Below, in pieces: positions 1 to 7,123 of a stretch of 7,205 nucleotides of DNA (position 1 is the first letter of the stretch; every line of letters starts with the position of its first letter). The notes beneath the pieces are model-generated. The model was given only the letters and a program-made list of their open reading frames with translations. It was not told where the DNA came from and did no database searches. The position numbers and the translations under genes were made by a program. The DNA is taken from NCBI GenBank assembly GCA_964495825.1, contig CAZBWI010000017.1, positions 1-7,205 of the forward strand, in the 5' to 3' direction. The stretch is from CAJBLF01 sp964495825. GTDB lineage: Bacteria; Patescibacteriota; Gracilibacteria; Absconditabacterales; Absconditicoccaceae.

Positions 1-22
1 GAAAAAAATATCTAATAAGACA

Positions 23-40
23 ATGTCGAAATATGTCGAA
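23..40. repeat. Short direct repeat ATGTCGAA, two copies 10 bp apart
   Basis: ATGTCGAA occurs at 23-30 and 33-40, one helical turn apart, just downstream of the 196-aa gene. It could be a binding site for a regulator of the next gene to the left, or chance. There is no clear terminator hairpin in the 53 bases after that gene's stop. Confidence 0.3.
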
Positions 41-53
41 CAACATAAGAATA

Positions 54-644
54 TTACTTACCAGAACGTATCTTTTTTACATATTTGATTGCTGATCTAT
101 ATGTATCACCTCGCAGATGATACTGAGATACAGATAATTGTTCCTGATATTCTTGAGATTCAAGGATTTCTTTGATAGCGTTCATTTGCAAATAAAAATC
201 TTTTAAATGTTTATGAGAAAAAGGATGAGACTCAAGAGATAATATAATACCAGACAAATCATCAAACATTTTCTGAAGACGTGCATTGATATCATAATAA
301 GAAGGATCTATTTTACTCAAGAGATAATCCATAGCATCCGATCTAACTTCATGATAATATTTTTCCATCCTCTTATATCTATCTATCTCGATATCATCCC
401 ACAAAACATCAACAAGACAATCATCTAAAATATTCATTTCTTCCTGGATGCGCATATCCAAAAAATTAAACATATCTTCCGAAAGATATTTTTGATCATC
501 TAAAACACAAAGAAGATCAGCTATAGTAGCATAACATATCTGCATTTTTTTGGCAACATCAGGAAATTTCTTCAAATTTTCAGAAATGGAAATAGTAGCA
601 GAGGATCCTATTATATTATTTATCAATAAGGAAGATTTCTTCAT
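54..644 (-). CDS. Hypothetical helical cytoplasmic protein (unrecognised)
   Basis: I do not recognise this 196-residue protein. It has no signal peptide and no membrane segment. From about residue 22 to 192 it is rich in Glu, Asp, Lys, Leu, Met and Tyr in patterns expected of amphipathic alpha-helices, with likely breaks at Gly13, Pro28, Pro114 and Pro141. Three cysteines (37, 46, 76) show no metal-binding spacing. The C-terminus is basic (KYVKKIRSGK). The coding signal is real in my view: one long open frame with sensible composition, an ATG at 644 about 20 bases below a good -7 box, and a TAA stop. There is no Shine-Dalgarno. It lies beyond the operon terminator and has its own promoter, so it need not belong to the T9SS locus. 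A small helical regulatory or scaffold protein is a guess only. Confidence 0.72.
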   Translation of the reverse strand: MKKSSLLINNIIGSSATISISENLKKFPDVAKKMQICYATIADLLCVLDDQKYLSEDMFNFLDMRIQEEMNILDDCLVDVLWDDIEIDRYKRMEKYYHEVRSDAMDYLLSKIDPSYYDINARLQKMFDDLSGIILSLESHPFSHKHLKDFYLQMNAIKEILESQEYQEQLSVSQYHLRGDTYRSAIKYVKKIRSGK

Positions 645-663
645 GACAAATCATAAAATAAAA

Positions 664-698
664 CAAATATATAATATATAAAAGAAGAAAAAAGTCAA
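664..698 (-). promoter_or_regulatory. Bacteroidota-type promoter of the 196-aa gene
   Basis: On the minus strand TATATTTG at 671-664 matches the Bacteroidota -7 consensus TAnnTTTG exactly. TTGACT at 698-693 supplies the -33 TTG, with 21 bases between the two boxes. Transcription would start near 657, giving a leader of only about a dozen bases before the ATG at 644. The -33 box sits inside the T-rich tail of the preceding terminator. Confidence 0.65.
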
Positions 699-700
699 GT

Positions 701-730
701 AAATAAAAAGCCGAGAGTATACTCTCGGCT
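701..730 (-). terminator. Rho-independent terminator of the adhesin operon
   Basis: Positions 709-730 are a perfect 22-bp palindrome, which folds as a 9-bp GC-containing stem (AGCCGAGAG / CTCTCGGCT) around a TATA loop. On the minus strand it is followed by TTTTATTT (708-701) and, a little later, six T (693-688). It begins 12 bases after the stop of the PD40-SPOR gene. On the plus strand the following sequence is not T-rich, so it works as a terminator mainly for the minus strand. Confidence 0.9.
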
Positions 731-742
731 CATAAAAATAAT

Positions 743-2185
743 TTAATAATGTAAGACATCATCCCCGACAAGAATACGATAATCCATAGTCTCAACGTTG
801 AAATAAATAATAATACGTTTACCATATGTATCGTATGCTACAATGAACGCATCATAAGGTTTGCCTTTGGGATAATAAGATCGATTAACATCAGCTGTTT
901 GTTGTTTGATAGCTTCCTGTTGACGGAGAGCAGATTCTGCTAAAGTTTTGTACTTTTTGTTGATCATATATTTGTACAAAGTCCCTCTTTTTGTTTCTAC
1001 CTTTTCGATCTGAATATCTGTAGTATCAAATGCTTCGAAGTTGTACTTAAATTCATCGACACTACGAATATAATAATAAGCACCTACCTGAACTTGAGTA
1101 ATAGTAACCTGAAACTGTAGAGAATCAAGTTTATCATATATATGTATCAACTTCTGCTGTTTCAAAGTATCGGGCGTGCCATCAGATTTAAAAAACAACT
1201 GCTCAGTAGGACGCTGATTGAGATTGACGAGATTATGAACTAGTAACGTATCCAAGTTTGCATCACGAGGAATAATTTTCTGAAGTTTGATAGTATCCCT
1301 CTTGCATTTAGGAAGAATATGTCCCCAATAAATATCATCACCAGTTTCGCCGGAATGAGAGTAGAAAAACATTGAGTCTGCATTAAAAAACCAACGATCG
1401 TCGGCAGAAGTATTTATAGATAGCGCCTCTGGTTTCGACCATTGTCTATCCTTGTCTATATACATACAGAAGATATCGTACCCTCCACTCTTACCACCGA
1501 CATCAGAACTGAAATACAATATTTTTCCATCTGAACTCAATGACACATCCACTTCATCACCCTCGGTATTAGCGAAATCGAGTGGAATAAAATCAATATA
1601 TTCACCAGCATCATTTGCTATCGCCCAGTAGAGATCATGTTTACCATGACCACCAGGACGTTCACTGGAAATGACCATGATGTTGTTCGATTCCGCTGCG
1701 CTCTGATCATGATACGATGAGTTGATGGGTGACTTCATTCGTAAAGGTCGAGACCACTGTTTCTCACCAAGCACAGAACGATAAAGATCTCCTTCACCGA
1801 ATGTTTTGTAGGTGAACAACTGTGGTCCTTCAATAGAATATCCAGCCAAAGCTGTGTAATCATCATTATTCAAAAAATAAAACATTTTCGGCGACGACCA
1901 CATATGATCAATATAATGTGATGTATAGATATTCTCATTATACTGAAGAGCAGCTTCATCGGTATGTCTGTTTTTTCTGTTCGAAGTGAAGTAGAGTACC
2001 CCATTGATAAAGATGGGTGCATAATCATCCTTAGAGGAATTAATTGAAAGAGGTTCGATGACAAGTGAATCATTCTCCCCCAACTTCTGCCAGGATTTAC
2101 CAGAAGGTTTGTTCTGACCACAAAGAGCGGTGGCAGTCATCATACAGATGACGACCACCAAAAGAGAAAACAATCGATATGTCAT
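743..2185 (-). CDS. PD40 beta-propeller protein with C-terminal SPOR-like domain
   Basis: A 480-residue exported protein. Residues 1-23 are a signal peptide; cleavage before Gln24 fits best. Cys22 is preceded by T-A-L, a poor lipobox, so a lipoprotein is possible but not favoured. Residues 45-290 hold about five PD40/WD40-like propeller motifs: DDYAPIF..LYFTSNR (54-70), EGPQLFTY..GDLYR (119-136), DQSAAES..ISSERPGGHGKHDLY (160-186), DEVDVSLSSDGK..YFSSDVGGKSGGYDIF (210-239) and ADDRWFFN..GDDIYWG (261-288). Residues 291-355 are a linker. Residues about 358-460 resemble a SPOR domain: QVQVGAYYY near 364-372, a repeat-like GTLYKYMINKKYKTLAESA (401-419) and DAFIVAYDTYGKRI (445-458). SPOR domains bind peptidoglycan stripped of stem peptides. 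There is no OmpA-like domain, unlike PorE-type T9SS proteins. It is translationally coupled to the PorP/SprF gene. Its role as a periplasmic link between the outer-membrane complex and the wall is inferred. Confidence 0.82.
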   Translation of the reverse strand: MTYRLFSLLVVVICMMTATALCGQNKPSGKSWQKLGENDSLVIEPLSINSSKDDYAPIFINGVLYFTSNRKNRHTDEAALQYNENIYTSHYIDHMWSSPKMFYFLNNDDYTALAGYSIEGPQLFTYKTFGEGDLYRSVLGEKQWSRPLRMKSPINSSYHDQSAAESNNIMVISSERPGGHGKHDLYWAIANDAGEYIDFIPLDFANTEGDEVDVSLSSDGKILYFSSDVGGKSGGYDIFCMYIDKDRQWSKPEALSINTSADDRWFFNADSMFFYSHSGETGDDIYWGHILPKCKRDTIKLQKIIPRDANLDTLLVHNLVNLNQRPTEQLFFKSDGTPDTLKQQKLIHIYDKLDSLQFQVTITQVQVGAYYYIRSVDEFKYNFEAFDTTDIQIEKVETKRGTLYKYMINKKYKTLAESALRQQEAIKQQTADVNRSYYPKGKPYDAFIVAYDTYGKRIIIYFNVETMDYRILVGDDVLHY

Positions 2186-3102
2186 TTATTACTCCTCCCT
2201 TCATTAAAAACTTTACGGATAAAAAATAAATTGCTCATGGCTTTGTAGGTATATGTTGTTGCATCCACCCATGAACCATAAGCACACAAATATCCGAAAC
2301 TCCATGATTGGGCAGTAACACCGACATCAAATTTCAACGCTCCAACAGAACGGTAACCCGCTCCGAACCAGAACATTTTATTGAATTTAAAATCCAATCC
2401 AGTCTCCCAACCATAAGCTTTGTCAGTTGCAAAAACGCCAGCCGCAGAAAAATCCAATGCACATTTCTCGCTCAAGCTGAAGGTATATCCTCCGACAAAA
2501 TAATAGGTACGCTGAGTCATATTAGTCAAAGCAAGATTCTTGAAAGAGTTTTTCACATCAATTAAGTTTGTCGCACTTACTCCGATATAGTATTTGTTTT
2601 CACGGAGAAACGAAAATCCACTTGATGCATTTCCACTGGGCTGGAATTGCGAAACATTAGTCAGACCCGGATCATTGGGATCGAGAACGATAGCATCGGA
2701 TGCTGCAAATTTATTTTGCATAAAATGTCCACCCAAAAAGAAAGATAGTTTATCTCCTTTTTCCTTGTTAAGGAAAACGTGATAAACAAACGCTAACTGG
2801 ACGTCCAAATGTGCAGATAAACCTGCTTCTTCACGATCGATCTTACACCCTAAGCCAATACCGTCGGTAATGAAACCTGAAGCAAGAAGCGTTCCCTGAT
2901 TCGGATGACGATTGAAGGCATCCATACGTGCACCGCCCAAAAGCGTAAGCGTCGGTACGGATCGCATAGATACGAGTGACATATTATGGAGTTCAGGTGA
3001 TTTATGGAACCAAGAATTAATATTCTGGCCTACCTGAAGTTGAGCTGCGCTGTAATTAATCATCCCGATTAACAATACAGCGATGATTATAAACTTTTTC
3101 AT
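2182..3102 (-). CDS. PorP/SprF family type IX secretion outer-membrane protein
   Basis: A 306-residue outer-membrane protein. Residues 1-20 form a signal peptide (MKK start, hydrophobic core, SAA|Q cleavage). The rest alternates in the manner of a beta-barrel. Residues 119-130 (LSFFLGGHFMQN), 170-181 (KYYIGVSATNLI), 200-211 (YYFVGGYTFSLS) and 244-252 (FWFGAGYRS) match the usual order of PorP/SprF motifs: a 'lsfGl.g' strand, 'fyvGls', 'GY.f.ls' and 'w.GagYR'. The N-terminal 'QFYxNPLYLNPAxAG' motif of the family is not recognisable (residues 24-60 differ). SprF is known to be needed for SprB to be displayed on the surface of Flavobacterium johnsoniae. The close link to the SprB-repeat gene makes this its likely dedicated partner. 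The ATG lies 8 bases after the upstream stop, with no Shine-Dalgarno. The final codons carry the ribosome-binding site of the next gene, whose start overlaps the TGA stop. Confidence 0.88.
   Translation of the reverse strand: MKKFIIIAVLLIGMINYSAAQLQVGQNINSWFHKSPELHNMSLVSMRSVPTLTLLGGARMDAFNRHPNQGTLLASGFITDGIGLGCKIDREEAGLSAHLDVQLAFVYHVFLNKEKGDKLSFFLGGHFMQNKFAASDAIVLDPNDPGLTNVSQFQPSGNASSGFSFLRENKYYIGVSATNLIDVKNSFKNLALTNMTQRTYYFVGGYTFSLSEKCALDFSAAGVFATDKAYGWETGLDFKFNKMFWFGAGYRSVGALKFDVGVTAQSWSFGYLCAYGSWVDATTYTYKAMSNLFFIRKVFNEGRSNK
2192..2200 (-). promoter_or_regulatory. Strong Shine-Dalgarno for the PD40-SPOR gene
   Basis: AGGGAGGAG on the minus strand ends 6 bases before the ATG at 2185. It lies inside the last codons of the PorP/SprF gene (encoding part of NEGRS), and the start overlaps that gene's TGA as ATGA. 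The other three genes have no visible Shine-Dalgarno, so this one marks re-initiation or coupled translation and fixes the start of the third gene. Confidence 0.7.
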
Positions 3103-3110
3103 AGCTGTAA

Positions 3111-6100
3111 TTATTTTTGAATGTTAATGGATGATTTGAATTGGTACAGCTTACCGTTTTCCGTCACTGCTATGTAATAATAGTAAACAGAATTGGCAGC
3201 AGCTTTATTATTCTTAGGATCCCAGGTGAATGCACAGTCCGAAGACTCAAACACCTGTTCGCCCCAGTCAGTGAAGATCTGAACAACGAAGGTATCATAT
3301 TCACATCCGCCTTGGACTTTGAAGACATCATTATAACCATCATCATTGATAGTCACAAGGTTAGGAATGATAATACAATCGTCCGTGCCCTTATCCACGT
3401 AAATGGAGTCGGTAGCAGTGCAACCGTTTTCGTTGATAAGTATACCCAGGTAGGGACCCGGGGGAAGATTGTCTATGATTTGTCCTGGTGGAACAGAATC
3501 CACTAATACGCCGAGCGAATCATACAAATAGAAAGTGTTGCTGAACGGACTCCAGTAAATGTCTTCCGTATAGAGAACAACTTGTCCATCTTCTGATTGT
3601 TGGCATACTGTTGAAGTGATAGTAGTGAAAAACTTTATGGGTTCATAGGGCTGTTCCACTTCATAGGTTTCATAAATGTTACATCCGAGTACATCAGTAA
3701 TAGTGAGATTGTATGTTCCCGAGGGAATGTTAGTAATATTCTGCGTCATCGCACCGTTACTCCAAGCGAAAGTATACGGACTCGTACCACCGTGGACTGC
3801 GTCCAAGGTAATTGAACCAGTACTATCGCCATAACAAATAACAGGAATAATATTCACAGTTCCAACAGTAATGGGTAATGGCTGTTCAAGTGTAAGCGAA
3901 AACATCCATGTACATCCCAATATGCTGGTGAACGTCACAGAATAATTACCTGCAGTTAACCCGCTAATAAATGGTGCAGGAACCGTATCGGTACTGATGG
4001 TATCTCCCGTAGAAAAAATAGCTACATATGGGAAATCTGGCCCGATAGGCTCTATCTGCCAATAGCCGTCCGCACCGTTATTGCATGAAATGGTGTGAAC
4101 AGAATCAACAAACAATGTTTGTGCAGGCTGCGTAATAGTGAACGTGGTTTGAGCAATACAGCCGACGGTATCAAATACGGAAACCTGATAGACGCCCGCG
4201 GGGACATCGATGATATCCTCGGTCACCTGAGGGAATAATATTCCATCATACAACCAGGTATAACTCAAGGTTCCTGAACCGCCATTGGTAGTAATCCATA
4301 TCCCGCCATCGGTCTCACCATAACAACTTACATTGTGAAGCGAATCCAAAGTGACAAGGATCGGATTGGGTTGTCTAATCACGACAGAATCGATGACCGA
4401 ACATCCCACACTATCAGTTACGGTAAGCGTATAAGTGCCTACAGACACATTAGTGATAAAAGGTGTCGTTGCACCATTGCTCCATAAGTAATTCAGAAGA
4501 CCAGTCCCTCCGCCAAAAAACGCTTCAGCTGAACCAGTGTTGCCACCGGAACAGAGAACGTCATGCGAAGTGATATAGCCCTGAATGGGAAGTAATGGTT
4601 CGATACGGATCGTTCCGGAAACCGAACAAACAGAATCATCGGTCACCGTATATGTATAATCTCCTACCGCTAATCCTCCAATAGAGAACGCTGTAGAAGC
4701 GAATCCATTCGGACCTATCCAAGTGACATGATAACCAGGCATCGGATCACCTCCAGAAGGAAATAATTGGATGCTACCTGCAGTGTTTTCATAACAGGTA
4801 TTATGTGTCACGGTATAATTTACTACAAGCGGAGCTGCTGATTGATTGATGATAGAATCATAATACATAGCACATCCACTTGGATCTGTAACAGTAATGG
4901 AATATGTTCCGGCAACAAATGCAGGTGAAGTAGTGAACACCGAATCATTCGTAGTGAACGATCCATTGGTATACGCAGAACTCCAAGCATAGGTATAGTA
5001 CACACCGACATCAGCACCTGGAGCCGTGATACTTACTGAACCAAGAGAACCGTTGCATACATAAGAAGTCGGAACAATATTCACAGGAACCATTGCAAGA
5101 TTAGGAATAATAAGCGTGTCAAAATACATGCAGCCATTGAAATCGGTGATAGTGAGTGCATACGTGCCTCCTCTAACGTTCACAATATTTTGTGTTGTGT
5201 ACGTGGAATCAAAATTAATTTCTTTCCAAGAAAAGACATATGGCGCTACGCCGCCATTGACGACCAACGAAATTGCACCATTATTATGTCCATCACAATC
5301 GCTAGGAGTAATAGTAGGTACGATGCTGATTGGCAACGGTTCAGTGATAACAATAGCAGCAGTTGCTGTACAAAGATTTGCATCAGTTACAGTCACGGTG
5401 TAATTGCCTGCAAGTATATTCGTAATAGAAGGAGTCATAGCACCATTCGACCAAAGGTAGGTCACAGGCCCATTTTCTCCACTGATATCAACGATACTTG
5501 CTGATCCAGTAGCAGAACCCGCACAATAAATATCATTATGTACGAGCGTTAACTGGATCGGAAATGTAGGTTCGGAAATAGTAACATTCGATACAGCTGT
5601 ACAGCCGTTGGCATCAGTCACCGTCACCAAATAATTTCCAGCAATGAGATTGGTAATACTGGGTGTGATAGTACCCGTTGACCAAAGATAGGTCAAAGGA
5701 CCGTTTCCGCCGATACCTGTAGCTGTCGCAGTTCCATCATTTCCACCAAAACAAGTAACATTAGTTGAGGTAGTAAGGACAGAAACAACAGTTGCAGGTT
5801 GGGTAATTACACGAGTAATATTAGCAGTACAGCCATTAGCATCTGCAACAATAAGCGTATACGTGCCAGCAGGAACATTCGAGATGTCCTGGGAAACAGC
5901 ACCGTTACTCCAGTTGTACAGATACGGAAGCGTGCCACCTGCAACGTTCACGTTGATCGCACCAGTTGATGCACCGAAACAGAGCACATTAGTCTGTGTA
6001 GCTAAGGTAACCGACAACGCGGCAGCAGGTTGAGTGACGTTCACGTTGCCGACAAATTGGCAACCGTTTGCATCAGTGATCGTTACCGTATACAGTCCGG

Positions 6101-6995
6101 CAGTCAAGCCAGTGATCTGCGAAGTGAAAGCGCCTGTCGACCAAAGATAGGTCAAAGGGCCAGTTCCTCCGCTTGCATTCGTAACCGTAGCAGTACCGTC
6201 ATTTCCGGCGAAACAACTCACATTGGTTGAAACCAAAGTTGCTTGTACAGGAGAAGAAGGTTCACTTATCATCACGGAAGCGCTTGCTGTGCAAAGATTT
6301 GCATCAGTCACCGTTACGGTGTAATTGCCGGCAACAAGTGCATTGATGGTCGGAGTAAGAGCGCCCGTATTCCATACATAGGAATAAGTGCCGGTACCGC
6401 CGACAGGATTTGCAGTAGCAGAACCTGTATTTTCACCGAAGCAATTCACATCGGTTGACGTGATGCTTGCTTGTAGAGGAAGAGCAGGTTCGGTGATAAT
6501 GTAATTCGCAGTTGCAACGCAACCATTAGCATCTGTAACAACAAGTGTATAGGTACCACCAGAAATATTAGAAATATCTTCTGACACAGCACCATTCGAC
6601 CAGTTGTACAAATACGCACCGGTTCCGCCAGCAACGGTGACATCAAGCGATCCGGTAGCAGCACCAAAACACAGCACATTGGTTTGTGTAACCAATGTAA
6701 TTGTGATTGGAGATGGATCTACCAACGTCTCCGAGTAAACCATAGTAGCAAACAAAGCATCAGTCACCGTCACCGAATAATTTCCGGCAACAAGATTCAT
6801 GACTGTTTGAGACCCAGCACCCGTCGACCAGGAATACGTGTAAGGACCAGTTCCAAAGTTGGGAACAACGGTTAATTGTCCATCAGAATTCCCCATACAG
6901 GAAATATTATGAAGAACAATAATCTGTGCCTCAGTCCACTGAGTGGAACAAAGGAGGCAAAGCGCAATAAGCGCGATTTTCAATGTACTTTTCAT
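3111..6995 (-). CDS. SprB-repeat surface adhesin with type B T9SS sorting domain
   Basis: Very large (1294 aa) secreted, probably cell-surface protein. Residues 1-23 form a signal peptide: Lys at 2 and 6, hydrophobic core 7-16, TEA|Q cleavage giving the N-terminal Gln common in Bacteroidota exports. Residues 25-1202 are 15 tandem SprB-type repeats, with a Cys near repeat position 12, a GG(T/N)GPxTYxWSxG segment, AGxYxVTVTDANGC and a closing EP/QP. Residues 1203-1294 resemble the CHU_C gliding-motility C-terminal domain (IPN..T.NDDGYNDVF, IFTDWGEQVFES, WDPK, YYYYIAV), the signal for type B T9SS export. The ATG at 6995 fits because the signal peptide begins there; no Shine-Dalgarno precedes it. 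It is the first gene of an operon with a PorP/SprF partner 8 bases downstream, the arrangement known for SprB-SprF. The likely role is adhesion or surface matrix. The ligand is unknown, and the repeats alone do not prove gliding motility. Confidence 0.93.
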   Translation of the reverse strand: MKSTLKIALIALCLLCSTQWTEAQIIVLHNISCMGNSDGQLTVVPNFGTGPYTYSWSTGAGSQTVMNLVAGNYSVTVTDALFATMVYSETLVDPSPITITLVTQTNVLCFGAATGSLDVTVAGGTGAYLYNWSNGAVSEDISNISGGTYTLVVTDANGCVATANYIITEPALPLQASITSTDVNCFGENTGSATANPVGGTGTYSYVWNTGALTPTINALVAGNYTVTVTDANLCTASASVMISEPSSPVQATLVSTNVSCFAGNDGTATVTNASGGTGPLTYLWSTGAFTSQITGLTAGLYTVTITDANGCQFVGNVNVTQPAAALSVTLATQTNVLCFGASTGAINVNVAGGTLPYLYNWSNGAVSQDISNVPAGTYTLIVADANGCTANITRVITQPATVVSVLTTSTNVTCFGGNDGTATATGIGGNGPLTYLWSTGTITPSITNLIAGNYLVTVTDANGCTAVSNVTISEPTFPIQLTLVHNDIYCAGSATGSASIVDISGENGPVTYLWSNGAMTPSITNILAGNYTVTVTDANLCTATAAIVITEPLPISIVPTITPSDCDGHNNGAISLVVNGGVAPYVFSWKEINFDSTYTTQNIVNVRGGTYALTITDFNGCMYFDTLIIPNLAMVPVNIVPTSYVCNGSLGSVSITAPGADVGVYYTYAWSSAYTNGSFTTNDSVFTTSPAFVAGTYSITVTDPSGCAMYYDSIINQSAAPLVVNYTVTHNTCYENTAGSIQLFPSGGDPMPGYHVTWIGPNGFASTAFSIGGLAVGDYTYTVTDDSVCSVSGTIRIEPLLPIQGYITSHDVLCSGGNTGSAEAFFGGGTGLLNYLWSNGATTPFITNVSVGTYTLTVTDSVGCSVIDSVVIRQPNPILVTLDSLHNVSCYGETDGGIWITTNGGSGTLSYTWLYDGILFPQVTEDIIDVPAGVYQVSVFDTVGCIAQTTFTITQPAQTLFVDSVHTISCNNGADGYWQIEPIGPDFPYVAIFSTGDTISTDTVPAPFISGLTAGNYSVTFTSILGCTWMFSLTLEQPLPITVGTVNIIPVICYGDSTGSITLDAVHGGTSPYTFAWSNGAMTQNITNIPSGTYNLTITDVLGCNIYETYEVEQPYEPIKFFTTITSTVCQQSEDGQVVLYTEDIYWSPFSNTFYLYDSLGVLVDSVPPGQIIDNLPPGPYLGILINENGCTATDSIYVDKGTDDCIIIPNLVTINDDGYNDVFKVQGGCEYDTFVVQIFTDWGEQVFESSDCAFTWDPKNNKAAANSVYYYYIAVTENGKLYQFKSSINIQK
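3114..3389 (-). other. C-terminal type B (CHU_C-like) T9SS sorting domain
   Basis: These codons are residues 1203-1294 of the adhesin. The family pattern is IPN-x-x-TPNGDGxNDxF, then (I/V)-(Y/F)-x-x-WGxxVFES, WDGK and a YYY strand before a short final strand. Here it reads IPNLVTINDDGYNDVF, IFTDWGEQVFES, WDPK, SVYYYYIAV and ends INIQK. The order and spacing fit, but TPNGDG has become TINDDG and the WDGK glycine has become proline. Such domains direct export by the T9SS. Type B domains are generally thought not to be cleaved and replaced by lipopolysaccharide as type A domains are, but to depend on PorP/SprF partners; that matches the next gene. Confidence 0.82.
3390..6923 (-). repeat. 15 tandem SprB-type repeats within the adhesin gene
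   Basis: Repeat boundaries, set at the residue after the EP/QP-x-P linker, are R1 6708-6923, R2 6477-6707, R3 6249-6476, R4 6018-6248, R5 5787-6017, R6 5559-5786, R7 5331-5558, R8 5085-5330, R9 4830-5084, R10 4587-4829, R11 4362-4586, R12 4119-4361, R13 3873-4118, R14 3639-3872 and R15 3390-3638. Each unit is 72-85 residues. R2-R15 each hold two cysteines, one near the start (CFG, CYG or similar) and one in the DANGC-like motif. R1 keeps only the first. R2-R7 are close to one another, whereas R8-R13 and R15 are diverged and often longer; R14 is nearer the consensus. Such units are beta-sandwich-like in known SprB-family proteins, so the array is probably a long stalk. A disulfide within each unit is my inference. 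Confidence 0.9.
5331..6707 (-). repeat. Recently homogenised repeat block R2-R7
   Basis: R2 and R5 are near copies at protein level (TQTNVLCFGA, YLYNWSNGAVS, GTYTL). R4 and R6 share STNV(S/T)CF, GNDGTAT and GPLTYLWSTG. R3, R6 and R7 share the second half (TP-I--L-AGNY, then EP). DNA identity persists: a 20-base identical stretch occurs at 6139-6158 (R4) and 5680-5699 (R6), a 17-base one at 6292-6308 (R3) and 5371-5387 (R7), and an 11-base one at 6600-6610 (R2) and 5910-5920 (R5). This points to duplication and later recombination or gene conversion within the block. Confidence 0.75.
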
Positions 6996-7123
6996 TTTGA
7001 TATGTTTTTGATTGGTATTATTTATTTACTATTTTTGTTTTATTTGATGGTACTTATGTTAAAGAACACACATGATATATAAAAATATACCATAAGAAGC
7101 ATATAAATATTTATGATAGCATT

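Noticed and set aside
743..2185. PorE itself (PD40 plus OmpA-like domain)
   Set aside because: No TPR region precedes the propeller and no OmpA peptidoglycan-binding motif is present; the C-terminus is SPOR-like instead.
3141..3506. Plus-strand open frame of 121 codons opposite the adhesin sorting domain
   Set aside because: It lies wholly inside the strongly supported minus-strand gene, and its translation has no recognisable domain or start signal. Other plus-strand frames at 5116-5504, 6030-6458 and 6684-7082 are likewise shadows of the repeat codons or, in the last case, run into the AT-rich leader.
3390..6923. Regularly spaced repeats resembling a CRISPR array or satellite
   Set aside because: The period is about 230 bases, in frame and degenerate at DNA level; it reflects protein repeats, not 25-40-base CRISPR repeats with unique spacers.
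3111..6995. Direct assignment as the gliding adhesin SprB
   Set aside because: SprB of gliding flavobacteria is far larger, and SprB-type repeats occur in many surface proteins of non-gliding Bacteroidota. No other gliding genes are in the window.
7103..7114. 12-bp palindrome in the operon leader as an operator
   Set aside because: It consists only of A and T in a very AT-rich stretch, where such palindromes arise readily by chance.
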